Shown one piece after another: positions 9,238 to 19,200 of a stretch of DNA of 32,532 nt. The stretch is from CAZPLZ01 sp964587525 (GTDB taxonomy: Bacteria; Oederibacteriota; CAKKQC01), in contig CAZPLZ010000010.1 in assembly GCA_964587525.1 (NCBI GenBank), positions 1 to 32,532 of the forward strand, given 5' to 3'. The position numbers and the translations under genes are program-made. The notes beneath the pieces were generated by a model. That model was given only the letters and a program-made list of their open reading frames with translations, ran no database searches and was not told where the DNA came from. The stretch's first letter is position 1. Each line of letters begins with the position of its first letter.

Positions 9238-9483
9238 ATGGCACTTGAGGAGAAAGTGAAAGAGATCATCGTGGACCAACTGGGGGTGGACGCGGCGAAA
9301 GTGACGCCGGCGGCCAGATTCGTAGAGGACCTCGGCGCCGATTCCCTGGACACGGTGGAACTCGTGATGGCGTTTGAGGAGGAGTTTGACATCGAGATTC
9401 CCGATGAGGATGCCGAGAAGATTCGCTCCGTGACCGAGGCCACCGACTACGTGAAGAAGAAGGTCGCGGCGAAGGGGGCCTGA
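9238..9483 (+). CDS. acpP: Acyl carrier protein
   Basis: This small acidic protein of 81 residues carries growing acyl chains on a 4'-phosphopantetheine arm. The attachment site is Ser36 in the DSLD motif (EDLGADSLDTVELVMAFEEEF), which is perfect for bacterial ACP. The C-terminal helix ends in a lysine-rich tail (DYVKKKVAAKGA). It lies between fabG and fabF, as in E. coli and many other bacteria. Confidence 0.98.
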   Translation: MALEEKVKEIIVDQLGVDAAKVTPAARFVEDLGADSLDTVELVMAFEEEFDIEIPDEDAEKIRSVTEATDYVKKKVAAKGA

Positions 9484-9491
9484 GAAGGCGC

Positions 9492-10760
9492 ATGGCGGAG
9501 GCCAAGGTGCCTCGGCGGGTGGTCATCACCGGCCTGGGGGCCATTACGCCGGTCGGTAATTCCGTGTCCGAGATGTGGAAAGCCCTGACGAAGGGTGAGT
9601 CCGGCATTGGTCCGGTCACCCACTTTGATGCCACGTCGTACCCGACGCGTCTGGCGGGTGAGGTGAAAAACTTCGAACCGCAGACGTATATGGACCGGAA
9701 GGATGCGCGGCGTGCGGACCGGTTTGCTCAGTTTGCCGTGGTGGCAGCGGTTCAGGCGTTTGCCGACGCCAATATTCAGATGAAGGAGGAGGACCCCGAT
9801 CGGGTTGGCGTGATCATCGGTTCGGGTATTGGCGGGTTCAACACGTTGGAGAGCCAGCATACTACCCTTGTCCTGAAAGGTCACAGCCGGGTGAGCCCGT
9901 TCGTGATTCCCATGCTGATCATCAACATGGCGTCTGGCCTGGTGTCCATCCGCCTGGGGGCCAAAGGGCCCAACTCCTCGGTCGTGACCGCCTGCGCCTC
10001 GGGGGCCAATGCAACCGGTGACGCCTTCAAGATCGTGCAGCGCGGCGAGGCGGAGGTCATGGTCACCGGCGGGGCCGAGGCCACGGTGACCCCATTTGGG
10101 TTCGCGGGGTTCTGCAACATGGGTGCCATGTCCACGCGCAACGAGGCTGGGCCAAGCGCGGTGTGCCCCTTCGACAAGCGGCGAGACGGGTTCGTGATGG
10201 GCGAGGGCGCGGGCATCCTCATCCTGGAGTCGCTGGAGCACGCGGAAAGCCGTGGGGCGCGAATTTACGGTGAGATCATCGGTTACGGCATGTCCGGCGA
10301 TGCGTATCACATGACCGCTCCCGACCCCAATGGCGATGGTGCCACGGCGGCCATGAAGCGCGCGGTAGCAGATGCAGGGATTCAGCCGGAGGAGATTGAT
10401 TACATCAACGCGCATGGGACCTCCACCCAGTTAAACGACAAGACCGAGACGGTGGCGATCAAGCGGGTGTTTGGCGAGCAGGTGAGGAAGGTCGTGATTT
10501 CGTCCACGAAGTCAATGACGGGGCACATGCTGGGCGCTGCGGGGGCGATCGAAGCCATCGTTGCCACACTGGCGGTGGGAAACGATTACGTTCCGCCGAC
10601 CATTAACTACGCCGAACCTGATCCCGAATGTGACTTGAATTACGTTCCCAACCAAGGCCAGAAAATGTCCGTCGAGGTGGCTATGTCAAACGCGTTTGGG
10701 TTTGGCGGGCACAACGCGGTACTGATCGTAAGAAAATGGAAGAATTCCAGCAACAACTGA
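9492..10760 (+). CDS. fabF: 3-oxoacyl-ACP synthase II (KAS II)
   Basis: FabF performs the elongating condensation of acyl-ACP with malonyl-ACP. The 422-residue protein carries the Cys-His-His triad: Cys168 in VVTACASG, His308 in INAHGTST and His345 in SMTGHMLGAAG. It ends with the usual NAFGFGGHNA block. The gene starts 8 nt after acpP and overlaps the predicted rnc start by 25 nt. FabF is favoured over FabB because of length and the acpP-fabF-rnc context. Confidence 0.96.
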   Translation: MAEAKVPRRVVITGLGAITPVGNSVSEMWKALTKGESGIGPVTHFDATSYPTRLAGEVKNFEPQTYMDRKDARRADRFAQFAVVAAVQAFADANIQMKEEDPDRVGVIIGSGIGGFNTLESQHTTLVLKGHSRVSPFVIPMLIINMASGLVSIRLGAKGPNSSVVTACASGANATGDAFKIVQRGEAEVMVTGGAEATVTPFGFAGFCNMGAMSTRNEAGPSAVCPFDKRRDGFVMGEGAGILILESLEHAESRGARIYGEIIGYGMSGDAYHMTAPDPNGDGATAAMKRAVADAGIQPEEIDYINAHGTSTQLNDKTETVAIKRVFGEQVRKVVISSTKSMTGHMLGAAGAIEAIVATLAVGNDYVPPTINYAEPDPECDLNYVPNQGQKMSVEVAMSNAFGFGGHNAVLIVRKWKNSSNN

Positions 10761-11527
10761 AAAAATTTCTCACGAAGGAACTGGGTCTCCGGCCGGGCCG
10801 GATGGAGGTATATAGCCAAGCGTTCGTGCATCGGTCGTACGTCCACGAGCAGGACATGGCCACGTACGAGTCGAACGAACGGCTTGAGTTCCTGGGCGAC
10901 TCCGTGCTCAGTCTGGCGATTAACGAATATCTCCTGACGCGCTACCCGATGTTGGAGGAGGGAGACCTCTCCAAGATGAAGGCTCAGCTTGGCAGCCGTC
11001 AGACCCTGGGCGAGGTGGCGCGCCGGATGAGGCTGACAGAGTACTTACGAATGGGGCGGGGTGAGGAGAGTTCGCGCTCGCAGAACCTTCCCTCGCTTCA
11101 AGGGAACACATTTGAAGCGCTGGTGGGAGCTCTGTACTTGGACCGTGGGTTTCAGGAGGCGGCCGAGTTTGTTATCCGATACCTCGAGCCGGAGTTTCAG
11201 AAGGATCTCGTTGGGCAGGATTATAAGAGCGTGCTCCAGGAGTACGTTCAGCGTCGTTTCCATGCGCCGCCGTTCTACCAGGTGGTGCGAGCGCATGGGC
11301 CAGAGCACCGAAAAACATTCGAGGTGATCATGAAGCTCAACGGGCGGGTGTACGGACGCGGACGCGGGCACACGAAAAAGGACGCGGAGCAGGGTGCCGC
11401 GCGTCACGCCCTACGCCGGTTTGGTTACCAGTCCCCCCAAGTGCCGCAGCCGGCCGCGGCGGCGATTGAACCGCCGCGGCGACGCTGGTTCTGGCCATTT
11501 GGCCGCCGGAAGGATCGGTTCATTTGA
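10736..11527 (+). CDS. rnc: Ribonuclease III
   Basis: RNase III cuts double-stranded RNA, including rRNA precursors. The signature NERLEFLGDSVLSLAINEYL gives metal-binding Glu48, Glu51 and Asp55. The later active-site block reads GNTFEALVGALYLD, where the position equivalent to E. coli Asp114 is Asn while Glu is kept. This variant probably occurs in other lineages, but I cannot verify it here. A dsRNA-binding domain follows at about residues 165-230 (DYKSVLQEYVQRRF ... GRGHTKKDAEQGAARHAL). The last ~30 residues are a Pro/Arg-rich tail (PRRRWFWPFGRRKD). The protein has 263 residues. The gene overlaps fabF by 25 nt and the next gene by 4 nt. Confidence 0.95.
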   Translation: MEEFQQQLKKFLTKELGLRPGRMEVYSQAFVHRSYVHEQDMATYESNERLEFLGDSVLSLAINEYLLTRYPMLEEGDLSKMKAQLGSRQTLGEVARRMRLTEYLRMGRGEESSRSQNLPSLQGNTFEALVGALYLDRGFQEAAEFVIRYLEPEFQKDLVGQDYKSVLQEYVQRRFHAPPFYQVVRAHGPEHRKTFEVIMKLNGRVYGRGRGHTKKDAEQGAARHALRRFGYQSPQVPQPAAAAIEPPRRRWFWPFGRRKDRFI

Positions 11528-12315
11528 ACTCTCTGAAAGGGCATTGGGCGCTGATCTTAGGATCCTCGAGCGGCATGGGAGCCGGGGTGGGCCGGGCGCT
11601 GGCCAAGGCTGGTGTGAACATTGCTGGCGTGCACTTTGATCGTAGGCAGGCCATGCCACAGATCGAGGCGCTTCAAAAGGAGATGGAAAGCTCCGGTTCC
11701 AAGGTTAAGTTTTTCAACACGAATGCGGCGGCGCCGGAAACCCGGCAGGCACTCTGTGAATTCCTGAAGGGAGCGACTGGCGGGGCGCCGGTCAAAGTCC
11801 TGCTGCACTCGCTCGCGTTCGGCACACTCAAGCCATTCATCGCTGACAACCCAGCGGGTGCGATTGCTCCCAAGGACATGGACATGACCCTTGACGTGAT
11901 GGCGCACAGCCTCGTGTACTGGGTTCAGGACTTGGTGCGGGCTGAACTGATTGGCCAGGGGAGCCGGATTTACGCGATGACCAGTGAGGGTGGTGTGCGG
12001 GTGTGGCGTACCTACGGGGCGGTCTCAGCCGCCAAGTGCGCCCTGGAGTCGCACATCCGCCAGCTCTCGCTCGAGCTCTCCTCGCTGGGGGCCACCGCGA
12101 ACGCCATCCGTGCTGGCGTGACCGACACTCCCGCGCTGAGGAGGATCCCCGAGAGCGCTCAGATGGCCGAGGGGGCCAGACGGCGAAACCCCTACGGGCG
12201 GCTCACGACGCCAGACGACATCGGGGCAGCCATCGTCAACCTGGCGGAGGACGGGACGTACTGGCTGACCGGCAACGTCATCGGCGTGGACGGCGGGGAG
12301 ATGATTACAGCGTAA
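11524..12315 (+). CDS. FabL-like enoyl-ACP reductase (SDR, Tyr-x6-Lys type)
   Basis: This is a 263-residue SDR. The cofactor site is LGSSSGMGAGVGRALAKAG near the N-terminus. The catalytic pair is Tyr164-x6-Lys171 in YGAVSAAKCALE. The x6 spacing marks enoyl-ACP reductases (FabI/FabL) and differs from the Tyr-x3-Lys of ordinary SDRs such as the FabG next door. Segments like LLHSLAFG and ANAIRAGVTDTPALRRIPES resemble Bacillus FabL (enoyl-ACP reductase III). It would reduce trans-2-enoyl-ACP, the last step of elongation, and complete the set of reductases in this operon. The start is a TTG overlapping the rnc stop (TTGA). The FabI versus FabL assignment and cofactor preference are inferred; no in vivo role is proven. 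Confidence 0.78.
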   Translation: MNSLKGHWALILGSSSGMGAGVGRALAKAGVNIAGVHFDRRQAMPQIEALQKEMESSGSKVKFFNTNAAAPETRQALCEFLKGATGGAPVKVLLHSLAFGTLKPFIADNPAGAIAPKDMDMTLDVMAHSLVYWVQDLVRAELIGQGSRIYAMTSEGGVRVWRTYGAVSAAKCALESHIRQLSLELSSLGATANAIRAGVTDTPALRRIPESAQMAEGARRRNPYGRLTTPDDIGAAIVNLAEDGTYWLTGNVIGVDGGEMITA

Positions 12316-12332
12316 AGATGAAATAATCCTGT

Positions 12333-15269
12333 ATGGCCTCGAAGTTATATATCAAGCGCCTGGAACTTTCGGGGTTCAAGTCTTTCGTTAAGGGCGCGAC
12401 CTTTACCTTTGACACCGGTCTCACGGCCATCGTTGGCCCCAACGGCTGCGGAAAATCCAACATCATCGACGCCGTGCGCTGGGTGCTCGGCGAGCAGAGC
12501 GCCCGGGCGCTCCGCGGGGCCAAAATGGAAGAACTGATCTTTCACGGCAGCGAGCGTGAAAAACCTGTCGGGATGGCTGAAGTCATCCTGACGCTCGACA
12601 ACGCTGAAGGCCTTTTGTCCAAACAGGGCCCGGAGGTCAGCATCACCCGGCGCCTGTACCGGTCGGGGGAGAGCGAGTACTTGATCAACAAGAGTGCGGT
12701 CCGGCTGAAGGACGTGACCGATATCATCCTCGACACTGGCATGACCACCGGTGCGTATATGATCATGGAACAGGGAAAAATCGACAGCGTCCTGATCGCG
12801 CGCCCCACCGAACGCCTGGCGCTGTTCGAAGAAGCGGCTGGTGTCATGCGCTACCAGCTTCAGAAGGAAGAGGCCCTGCGGAAACTTGAGGCGACCCAGC
12901 ACAACCTCGTGCGGGTGGGAGACATCGTCCACGAGCTCAAACGCCAGCTTGACTCCCTTGAACGTCAGGCGCGGCACGCGGAGCAGTTCCAGGAGATGCG
13001 CAAGCGCGCCCAGGGACTCCGCGCCCGGCAGCGTGCGGTGGAGCTCAGCCGGGGCCAGGCGGAGCTGGTCGCGGCGGAAGAGGCGGCGAGCAGAGCCCGG
13101 TCGGAGATGGAAACGTCGCGGGAGGCGGTGAACACGCGGCAGGCGGCGCTGCGTGAGGTGCGCGAGCGCCAGGCTCAGGTGGAACGCGCTGCCCGCGAGC
13201 TTGAGCGAGCCCTGGCCACCTTGCGCGAATCGCAACTTTCCTTCCGGAGCCAGATCGAGGACTTGAAGCTTCAGTTGCTTCAACTTTCTGTGCAACAGAA
13301 GGAGCGTGAAAGCCGTCAAGCGGAAGCTTCTGCGACGCAGGAGCGGCTGGCGGGAAAAGCCGTGCGCGCCCAGCAGGAAGAGGCGCAGGACGAGTCAGAG
13401 CTGAGCCGGACCACGGCCGAGGTGGCGCAGCTCGAAGAGCAGGTCCGCAGCCTGGAGCGGTCCCTGGAGGAGTCTCGGGATGCGCTGACGGCCCGCCGTA
13501 AGGAGCTGGGGAGCCAGGCGGATCGCTTGTACCGGACCGAGGAGGCGCCTCAGGGCGATGCTGAGGCGCCGCCCGGGCCGCTGGCCGAATTCCGGGAGCA
13601 CGTCCCGTCAGTGGTGTGGCCGTTGGGGAAGCTGTTCAAAGCGGAGGAGAAGTATCACGCCGCCGTGCAAGCAGCGCTGGGACCGCTTGCGGATGCCGCC
13701 GTGGTGGAAACCTGGGAGCAGGCGCACGCGCTTTTGACGGCGTGGCGCGAGCAGCGCGAGGCGCCGCTGACGCTGGTCGTGCTTGAGGCGGTGGGAGAGC
13801 CAGAGCCCCGCGGCTCTTTACCGGAAGGTGCGAGGGGATGGGCTGACGAGCTGGTGGCGGTAGCGCCCAAGCACGCGGTGCTCGCCCGTGCGCTCCTGGG
13901 CTCGGTCGCCGTCATGGAGGGTGAAGCCGGCCCCGGAAGTCCCCGGGGCCCGTTGGCGTTCACCTCGGGAGTCAAGCTGACGCCGCCTGGCATTGTCTGG
14001 TGGCCTGGCCGGCTGGCCGGGGGACGGACCGCCACGGGCACCGAACTGGCGATGCTTCTGTCCGCGGCGGTCCGGGAGCTGGGCGAGATCGAGGCGAAGA
14101 TCGTGGAGAACGAGGCTGCTCTGACCGAAGCCCGGCGCCGGGAAAGCATGGCGCGGGTGGAGGGGGCCCGGATTGAGCAACGGCTCCATGGCCGCCGGGG
14201 GGAACGGGAAACGCTGGAACAGACCGTGCAGGAAGCCGCGTCCCTAGCCCAGCGGCTGCGCAGCGAACTCGAAGGCATTCATGGGGATCACCAGCGCATC
14301 CAGGAGGAGCTCAAGCGGCGAGAGGCACAATGGACGGAGGAGCAGAAGCGGCAAGATGCTCAAGCGGGCCAACTCGTGGCCGCTCAGGATCAATTGCAGC
14401 AGGTGCGGGATCAGATTGCCGCCGCCGAGCAGGAGCTGGACGAGGCCCGGGGGAAAATGGAGACATGCCAGTTGGAGCTCGTGGCCATGGAAGCGCGGTA
14501 TCACGAGGCCAAATCCCGGTATGAGCTCGTGAAACACGAGTTCACCGGAGAGTTCGGCACCGAGATGGGACGGTTCGAGGAGCTGGCGGCGCAGCCGCTG
14601 ACCGATGAGGAAGCCGCCCAACTAGCCCGACTGGACGCCCGGCTGGCGGACATGGAGCAGGGGGTGAACCTGCTGGCGCTTGAGGAATTCCAGAGCATGA
14701 ACGAGCGGTATACCGAGTACCAGAAGCAGATCGAAGACCTCCGCAAGTCCCGCGAATCCCTCCAGCGGGCTATCTACCGGCTGGACCGGGAATCCGAGAA
14801 GCGGTTCGACAAGACCTTTGCCACCGTCCGGGAAAACTTTCACGCGATGTTCCGGCGGCTGTTCGGGGGCGGCGAGGCCGACCTGCACCTGACCGAAAGC
14901 GAGGAGGGGGAGCGCGGCATCGAAATCGAGGTCAGGCCGCCCGGCAAGCGCGCGCAGTCCATTGCGCTGCTGTCCGGAGGGGAGCGAGCGCTCGTCTCCA
15001 CGTCCCTGCTGTTCTCGCTGTACATGACCAAACCCTCGCCGTTCTGCTTTTTGGACGAGCTGGATGCACCCCTGGACGACGCCAACACCGACCGGTTCAT
15101 GAAGATCCTGAAGGAGTTCAGCGCGCAGACTCAGTTCGTGATGATCTCGCACAACAAGCACACCGTCGAGATGGTGGACAGTCTCTACGGCATCACGATG
15201 GAGGACCCCGGCGTCTCCAAGATCGTCTCCGTCCGCCTCAAGACTCTTCAGCCTGCACAGGCTGCGTAG
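12333..15269 (+). CDS. smc: Chromosome segregation SMC protein, short form
   Basis: SMC is the ATPase core of bacterial condensin and works with ScpA and ScpB, neither of which is in the window. The 978-residue protein starts with LYIKRLELSGFKSF. Walker A is at 35-42 (GPNGCGKS), followed by an R-loop-like WVLGEQSARALRG. Coiled coil covers about 165-400 and 560-830 with a hinge at about 405-550 between them. The C-terminal head has LLSGGERAL near 880 and Walker B PFCFLDELDAPLDDAN near 905. Most bacterial SMCs are ~1150-1200 residues, so both arms look ~100 residues shorter while the heads are complete. The gene follows the FabL-like gene by 17 nt with only a weak ribosome site. Confidence 0.93.
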   Translation: MASKLYIKRLELSGFKSFVKGATFTFDTGLTAIVGPNGCGKSNIIDAVRWVLGEQSARALRGAKMEELIFHGSEREKPVGMAEVILTLDNAEGLLSKQGPEVSITRRLYRSGESEYLINKSAVRLKDVTDIILDTGMTTGAYMIMEQGKIDSVLIARPTERLALFEEAAGVMRYQLQKEEALRKLEATQHNLVRVGDIVHELKRQLDSLERQARHAEQFQEMRKRAQGLRARQRAVELSRGQAELVAAEEAASRARSEMETSREAVNTRQAALREVRERQAQVERAARELERALATLRESQLSFRSQIEDLKLQLLQLSVQQKERESRQAEASATQERLAGKAVRAQQEEAQDESELSRTTAEVAQLEEQVRSLERSLEESRDALTARRKELGSQADRLYRTEEAPQGDAEAPPGPLAEFREHVPSVVWPLGKLFKAEEKYHAAVQAALGPLADAAVVETWEQAHALLTAWREQREAPLTLVVLEAVGEPEPRGSLPEGARGWADELVAVAPKHAVLARALLGSVAVMEGEAGPGSPRGPLAFTSGVKLTPPGIVWWPGRLAGGRTATGTELAMLLSAAVRELGEIEAKIVENEAALTEARRRESMARVEGARIEQRLHGRRGERETLEQTVQEAASLAQRLRSELEGIHGDHQRIQEELKRREAQWTEEQKRQDAQAGQLVAAQDQLQQVRDQIAAAEQELDEARGKMETCQLELVAMEARYHEAKSRYELVKHEFTGEFGTEMGRFEELAAQPLTDEEAAQLARLDARLADMEQGVNLLALEEFQSMNERYTEYQKQIEDLRKSRESLQRAIYRLDRESEKRFDKTFATVRENFHAMFRRLFGGGEADLHLTESEEGERGIEIEVRPPGKRAQSIALLSGGERALVSTSLLFSLYMTKPSPFCFLDELDAPLDDANTDRFMKILKEFSAQTQFVMISHNKHTVEMVDSLYGITMEDPGVSKIVSVRLKTLQPAQAA

Positions 15270-15321
15270 CGGACGTGCCTCTGCGAACCTGGATACGGGA
15301 GCAGACAGGAGGTTAAGAACC

Positions 15322-16140
15322 ATGCCCATTCTAAGCAGCGACCAAAAGGCACAGTGGCAGGAACAGGGCTTCCTGATTCTTCGGGGGGTCTATTCTCCGG
15401 AGGAGAGCAAGGCCCTCGCCTCTCTGGCCGAAGACCTAGCCTTGGGTCGTCGTCCCTTTCCTAAAAAACACATTGAGTTGAACGCCAAGGTCAGTGCCGG
15501 GGTTGTCCAAGCCGAGGGTCTGGCGGCGCTGCACAAGATCCATTACCCACACTTTTACAATGCGGAGTTCTTGGACCGGGTCCGCGACCCCAGGGTGGTG
15601 GACGTGGTGGAGGAGTTGCTGGGCCCTGACCTTCTGGGCATCCCCAGCCTGTTCATTTTCAAGCCGCCCCAGATTGGCATGGGTTTTCCCTGGCACCAGG
15701 ACAAGGCATTCTTTGATCAGATTTTCGTGACGGAAACCACGGTGGCCACCTCACAAGCCGTGGATCCATCCACCGTGGAGAACGGCTGTCTTTGGGTCAT
15801 TCCCGGTTCCCACCGGGGGGATGTCAAGGAGCATCACGAGCAGAAAGAAATCCATCAGAGCGAATACCGCGAAGCCAAGGGTGTTGACGAAGGCCGGGCC
15901 GTACCCGTGGAGATGGAGCCGGGGGATGTGCTTTTCTTTCATGGCTACTTGCTGCACAAAAGCACCGATAATCAGTCCGCCAAATTTCGTCGATGTTATG
16001 TGGCCCATTACATGAGCGCGCGGGCGCGTTACGCCAAAGAGGGCGAGGTTTGGGCGCCTCCCATCTCCATCCGAGGCCGTACGTTTGAGGGGTGCGTTCA
16101 GGCCCATGTGCAGGGGCTTTTGCCCGTGGATTCGGCATAA
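15322..16140 (+). CDS. Phytanoyl-CoA dioxygenase (PhyH) family protein
   Basis: This 272-residue protein belongs to the Fe(II)/2-oxoglutarate-dependent PhyH oxygenase family. The iron-binding triad is visible: His125 and Asp127 in FPWHQDKAFF and distal His212 in YLLHKSTDN. Arg223 or Arg224 is the likely 2-oxoglutarate ligand (NQSAKFRR). A strong AGGAGG lies 12 nt before the ATG. It begins 52 nt after smc, in the same direction, and opens the accessory half of the window. PhyH proteins act on very different small molecules, from lipids to natural products and halogenated metabolites. The substrate here is unknown. Confidence 0.88.
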   Translation: MPILSSDQKAQWQEQGFLILRGVYSPEESKALASLAEDLALGRRPFPKKHIELNAKVSAGVVQAEGLAALHKIHYPHFYNAEFLDRVRDPRVVDVVEELLGPDLLGIPSLFIFKPPQIGMGFPWHQDKAFFDQIFVTETTVATSQAVDPSTVENGCLWVIPGSHRGDVKEHHEQKEIHQSEYREAKGVDEGRAVPVEMEPGDVLFFHGYLLHKSTDNQSAKFRRCYVAHYMSARARYAKEGEVWAPPISIRGRTFEGCVQAHVQGLLPVDSA

Positions 16141-16205
16141 GGGACGTTTCCATGCCATCCGGTGGCTCGCGGCGTCTATCTCGTTCATATTGAAAGTGAA
16201 AATCT

Positions 16206-19200
16206 ATGTTATGGAAACTTCGGGATTTCATGGATTCCTTCCTAGAGAAAGTGTTGCCATCCAATCGGCTTGACCGCGAATTGAAGGCACGGGTGATGAC
16301 GCATTGCGCCATTGGTATTGCCGTATTGCTGATGTGTTTGGTCAACGGATTGGCCAAAGCTGAGACCCTAGGGCCGTCAACGGGCGCCTTGGTCATTGCT
16401 GGTGGCGGGAAGGTCGAGATTGAGAACATCTTCAGGCGCTTTGTCGAGCTCGCCGGGGGCGACGATGCGGAAATTGTTATCGTCCCGACAGCTAAATCGA
16501 GCAGCACGGCGTATGACTACGAGAATCACAAACACATAAAACTTGCGCGCGACACGTTTGGCTTGAAAAACGTGACCGTGGTGCACACGCATGACCGGCA
16601 GAAAGCCGACACGGATGATTTCGTCCGGCCGCTTCGCAAGGCCGACGGCGTCTGGTTCACCGGCGGGTCACAGTGGCGGTTGGCCGATGCCTATTTGGGA
16701 ACGCTTGCGGAGAGAGAATTCAAAGCGGTGTTAGCTCGTGGGGGCGTGATCGGTGGCAGTTCCGCTGGGGCTTCGATCCAAGGTTCTTTTCTCGTGAGCG
16801 GTGGAAAAGGCCACCGCGTCTCATTTGGCGATCGTCAGCATGGCTTCGGATTCATCAGCAATTCTGCGATCGACCAGCATGTGATTGCTCGCAAGCGGCA
16901 AGACAGGCTCATCACAGTTCTCACCAATGCGGAAGGGCAGATGAGCAAAGATTTCGACTCCAAAGCACTGCTCGGCATCGGAATCGACGAAGATACGGCC
17001 ATCGTCGTGCAGGGTAACGAATTCGAAGTCATCGGGAAGCCCAATGCCCGCGTGTTGGTCTATGACCATCAAACCTGGAAACCAAAAACGCCGGATCACA
17101 AGAAGTACCAAACACTATTCAAAGGCGCACGATACAATCTCGCGCAACGGAAAAAGCTCAAACCAAAAAAGAGAGTTTTGCCGCCACCGAAAGCCGGTCG
17201 TCGCACCAGCGGTTTCTATAAAGAGATCTTTATGAGCGGTGGGGTGAAACTCAGCAGTCGCAAACGGCTACCCGCGGCCGAATCCCTGGGGCTGGCCTAC
17301 GAGTACTATGCCGGCAAGGACGGGGTCAAGCAAAATGAAATCATCTCGGGGAGCGCAATGGACTCCAACGGCGCCCTGTTGTATCCCGATGGTCAACCTC
17401 GATTCAGGATGATCTATGTCAACGGTGGTTCGGCGACCAGGAACGGAAAGTCGCTTGAGCACTCTGGACGTGATGTGTTGCGACGGTTCTACAAGAACGG
17501 TGGCAGTTACAGCGGCAGTTGCGCCGGGTCATTCTTAATCGGTCGGAACACTGACTCAAGACCTACGCCGCGATTCGGCTACCTACATCTTTTCCCCTTC
17601 AACACGCTTAATACGGGCATGAAAAAAGAAAGGGTCGGCCATTTCATTCCAGCCGGTTCACCATTACTTCAGTATCGGGATTTTGGAAATGATGGATACG
17701 TCGCCGACATTTATCACAACAACGGCAATTGGCTGTCCGTGAAGGAAGGTGATCATCTCAAGAGCACAGAAATCCTGGCAACCTACGACACGCCCACCAG
17801 AAAACCTGATCAAGGCGCCGCCATTTGGGCATACAAGACCAATGAGGGCACGGGGCGCATCGTCAATATCGGTTCACACCCCGAAGGCGCCCGCAGCGGT
17901 GAGCGTCTCGCGTTGACGGAAGCGTGTTTCCTGTACGCCCTGGCCGGCACCGGCCAACCGCAAGTGAAAGGAAGGCTGGAAAAGGGCGTCGTTCGAAAGA
18001 TGACCAAACGTACGGTGGATGAAGAGCCGGCTTTCACCAAAATCGGCGATCGCCAGTGGCATCACTTCACCTTTGACGTGAGTCACCAAGAGCCACATGT
18101 CCAGGTCAAGCTCAGTGGTGAGCCGGGTTTCGATTTTCATCTTTACTTGAATCCGGATCCGCTCGCCCTGCCAAGCAACGCCACCTATGCAGCAACTGGA
18201 TCTGGTTCGACCAAGGTGATCAACGCCCAACTCTCCCCTGGCCGGTGGTTCGCCAGCGTTGAATGTGCAACGACGGTCGTTGCGCAGCTGCACGAATCCA
18301 AAGAGTACTTCGTTTACTCTGGGAAAACAGCGATCCTGAACGGTGTGGCTTATGACATTACCATGACGTCGGCTCCGGGTGTGGATATACTTCCGTCCAC
18401 GAAGCAACCGGCTGATGACCTCACCGGCCCACCGTTTGTCGCGGCCAAAGCCTGGGGCATCGCTGACGGCAAGACAGGGAAGTTGTTGTGGGGCGTCAAT
18501 GAAGACTTACCCTGCAAAGTGGCCAGCACGACGAAGATCATGACTGCGGTGGTCGTTTTGGAAATGGCCAGAACAGACCCCGAAATCCTTGACGAGATCG
18601 TGACCTATTCAAAACTGGCCGACGAAACCATTGGCTCTACATCCGATATTAACGCAGGCGAAAGTCTCCGTGTTAGCGAGTGCCTGTATGGCTTAATGCT
18701 GCCGTCAGGCAATGACGCCGGCAACGCACTCGCCGAACACTTCAACGATCGCTGTCGTCCATCACAAGACGGGTCACTGCCGGAAACTATAACGGAGCTA
18801 GGCAAGATCATCGATTACACAACGCGCCGCAATTTCGTCGCAGAGATGAATCGCCGCGCAAAATATCTGGGCATGTCCAATACAATCTATCGGTCGCCCT
18901 ACGGCGACGGGGGGGCAGCGCCCGACCGCACGACGACTGTACGCGATCTTTTGAAACTCGCTCGGGCGGCGCTGCAAAACCCGTTGTTCCGTAAATATGT
19001 TGCAACCAACATGCATGAAACAATGGTTCAGACTCCTGACGGACAGGCGCGTTGTGTCTCTTGGAAAAACACGAATCGGCTTTTGCGAATAGAGAGCTTT
19101 GACGGGATCAAGACCGGCACGACTAGGGCAGCCGGCGCGTGCCTCGTGTCCAGCGGGCGCCGGGGTGATGACCATCTGTTGGTCGTCGTCCTTGGCTCCA

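Noticed and set aside
15249..15264. Palindrome CAGCCTG-CA-CAGGCTG at the end of smc as a terminator
   Set aside because: It lies inside the coding sequence, has a two-base centre and no T tract.
4748..15269. Fatty-acid operon as an unusual biosynthetic cluster
   Set aside because: Gene order and active sites are standard bacterial type II fatty-acid synthesis; only the FabL-like gene is noteworthy.
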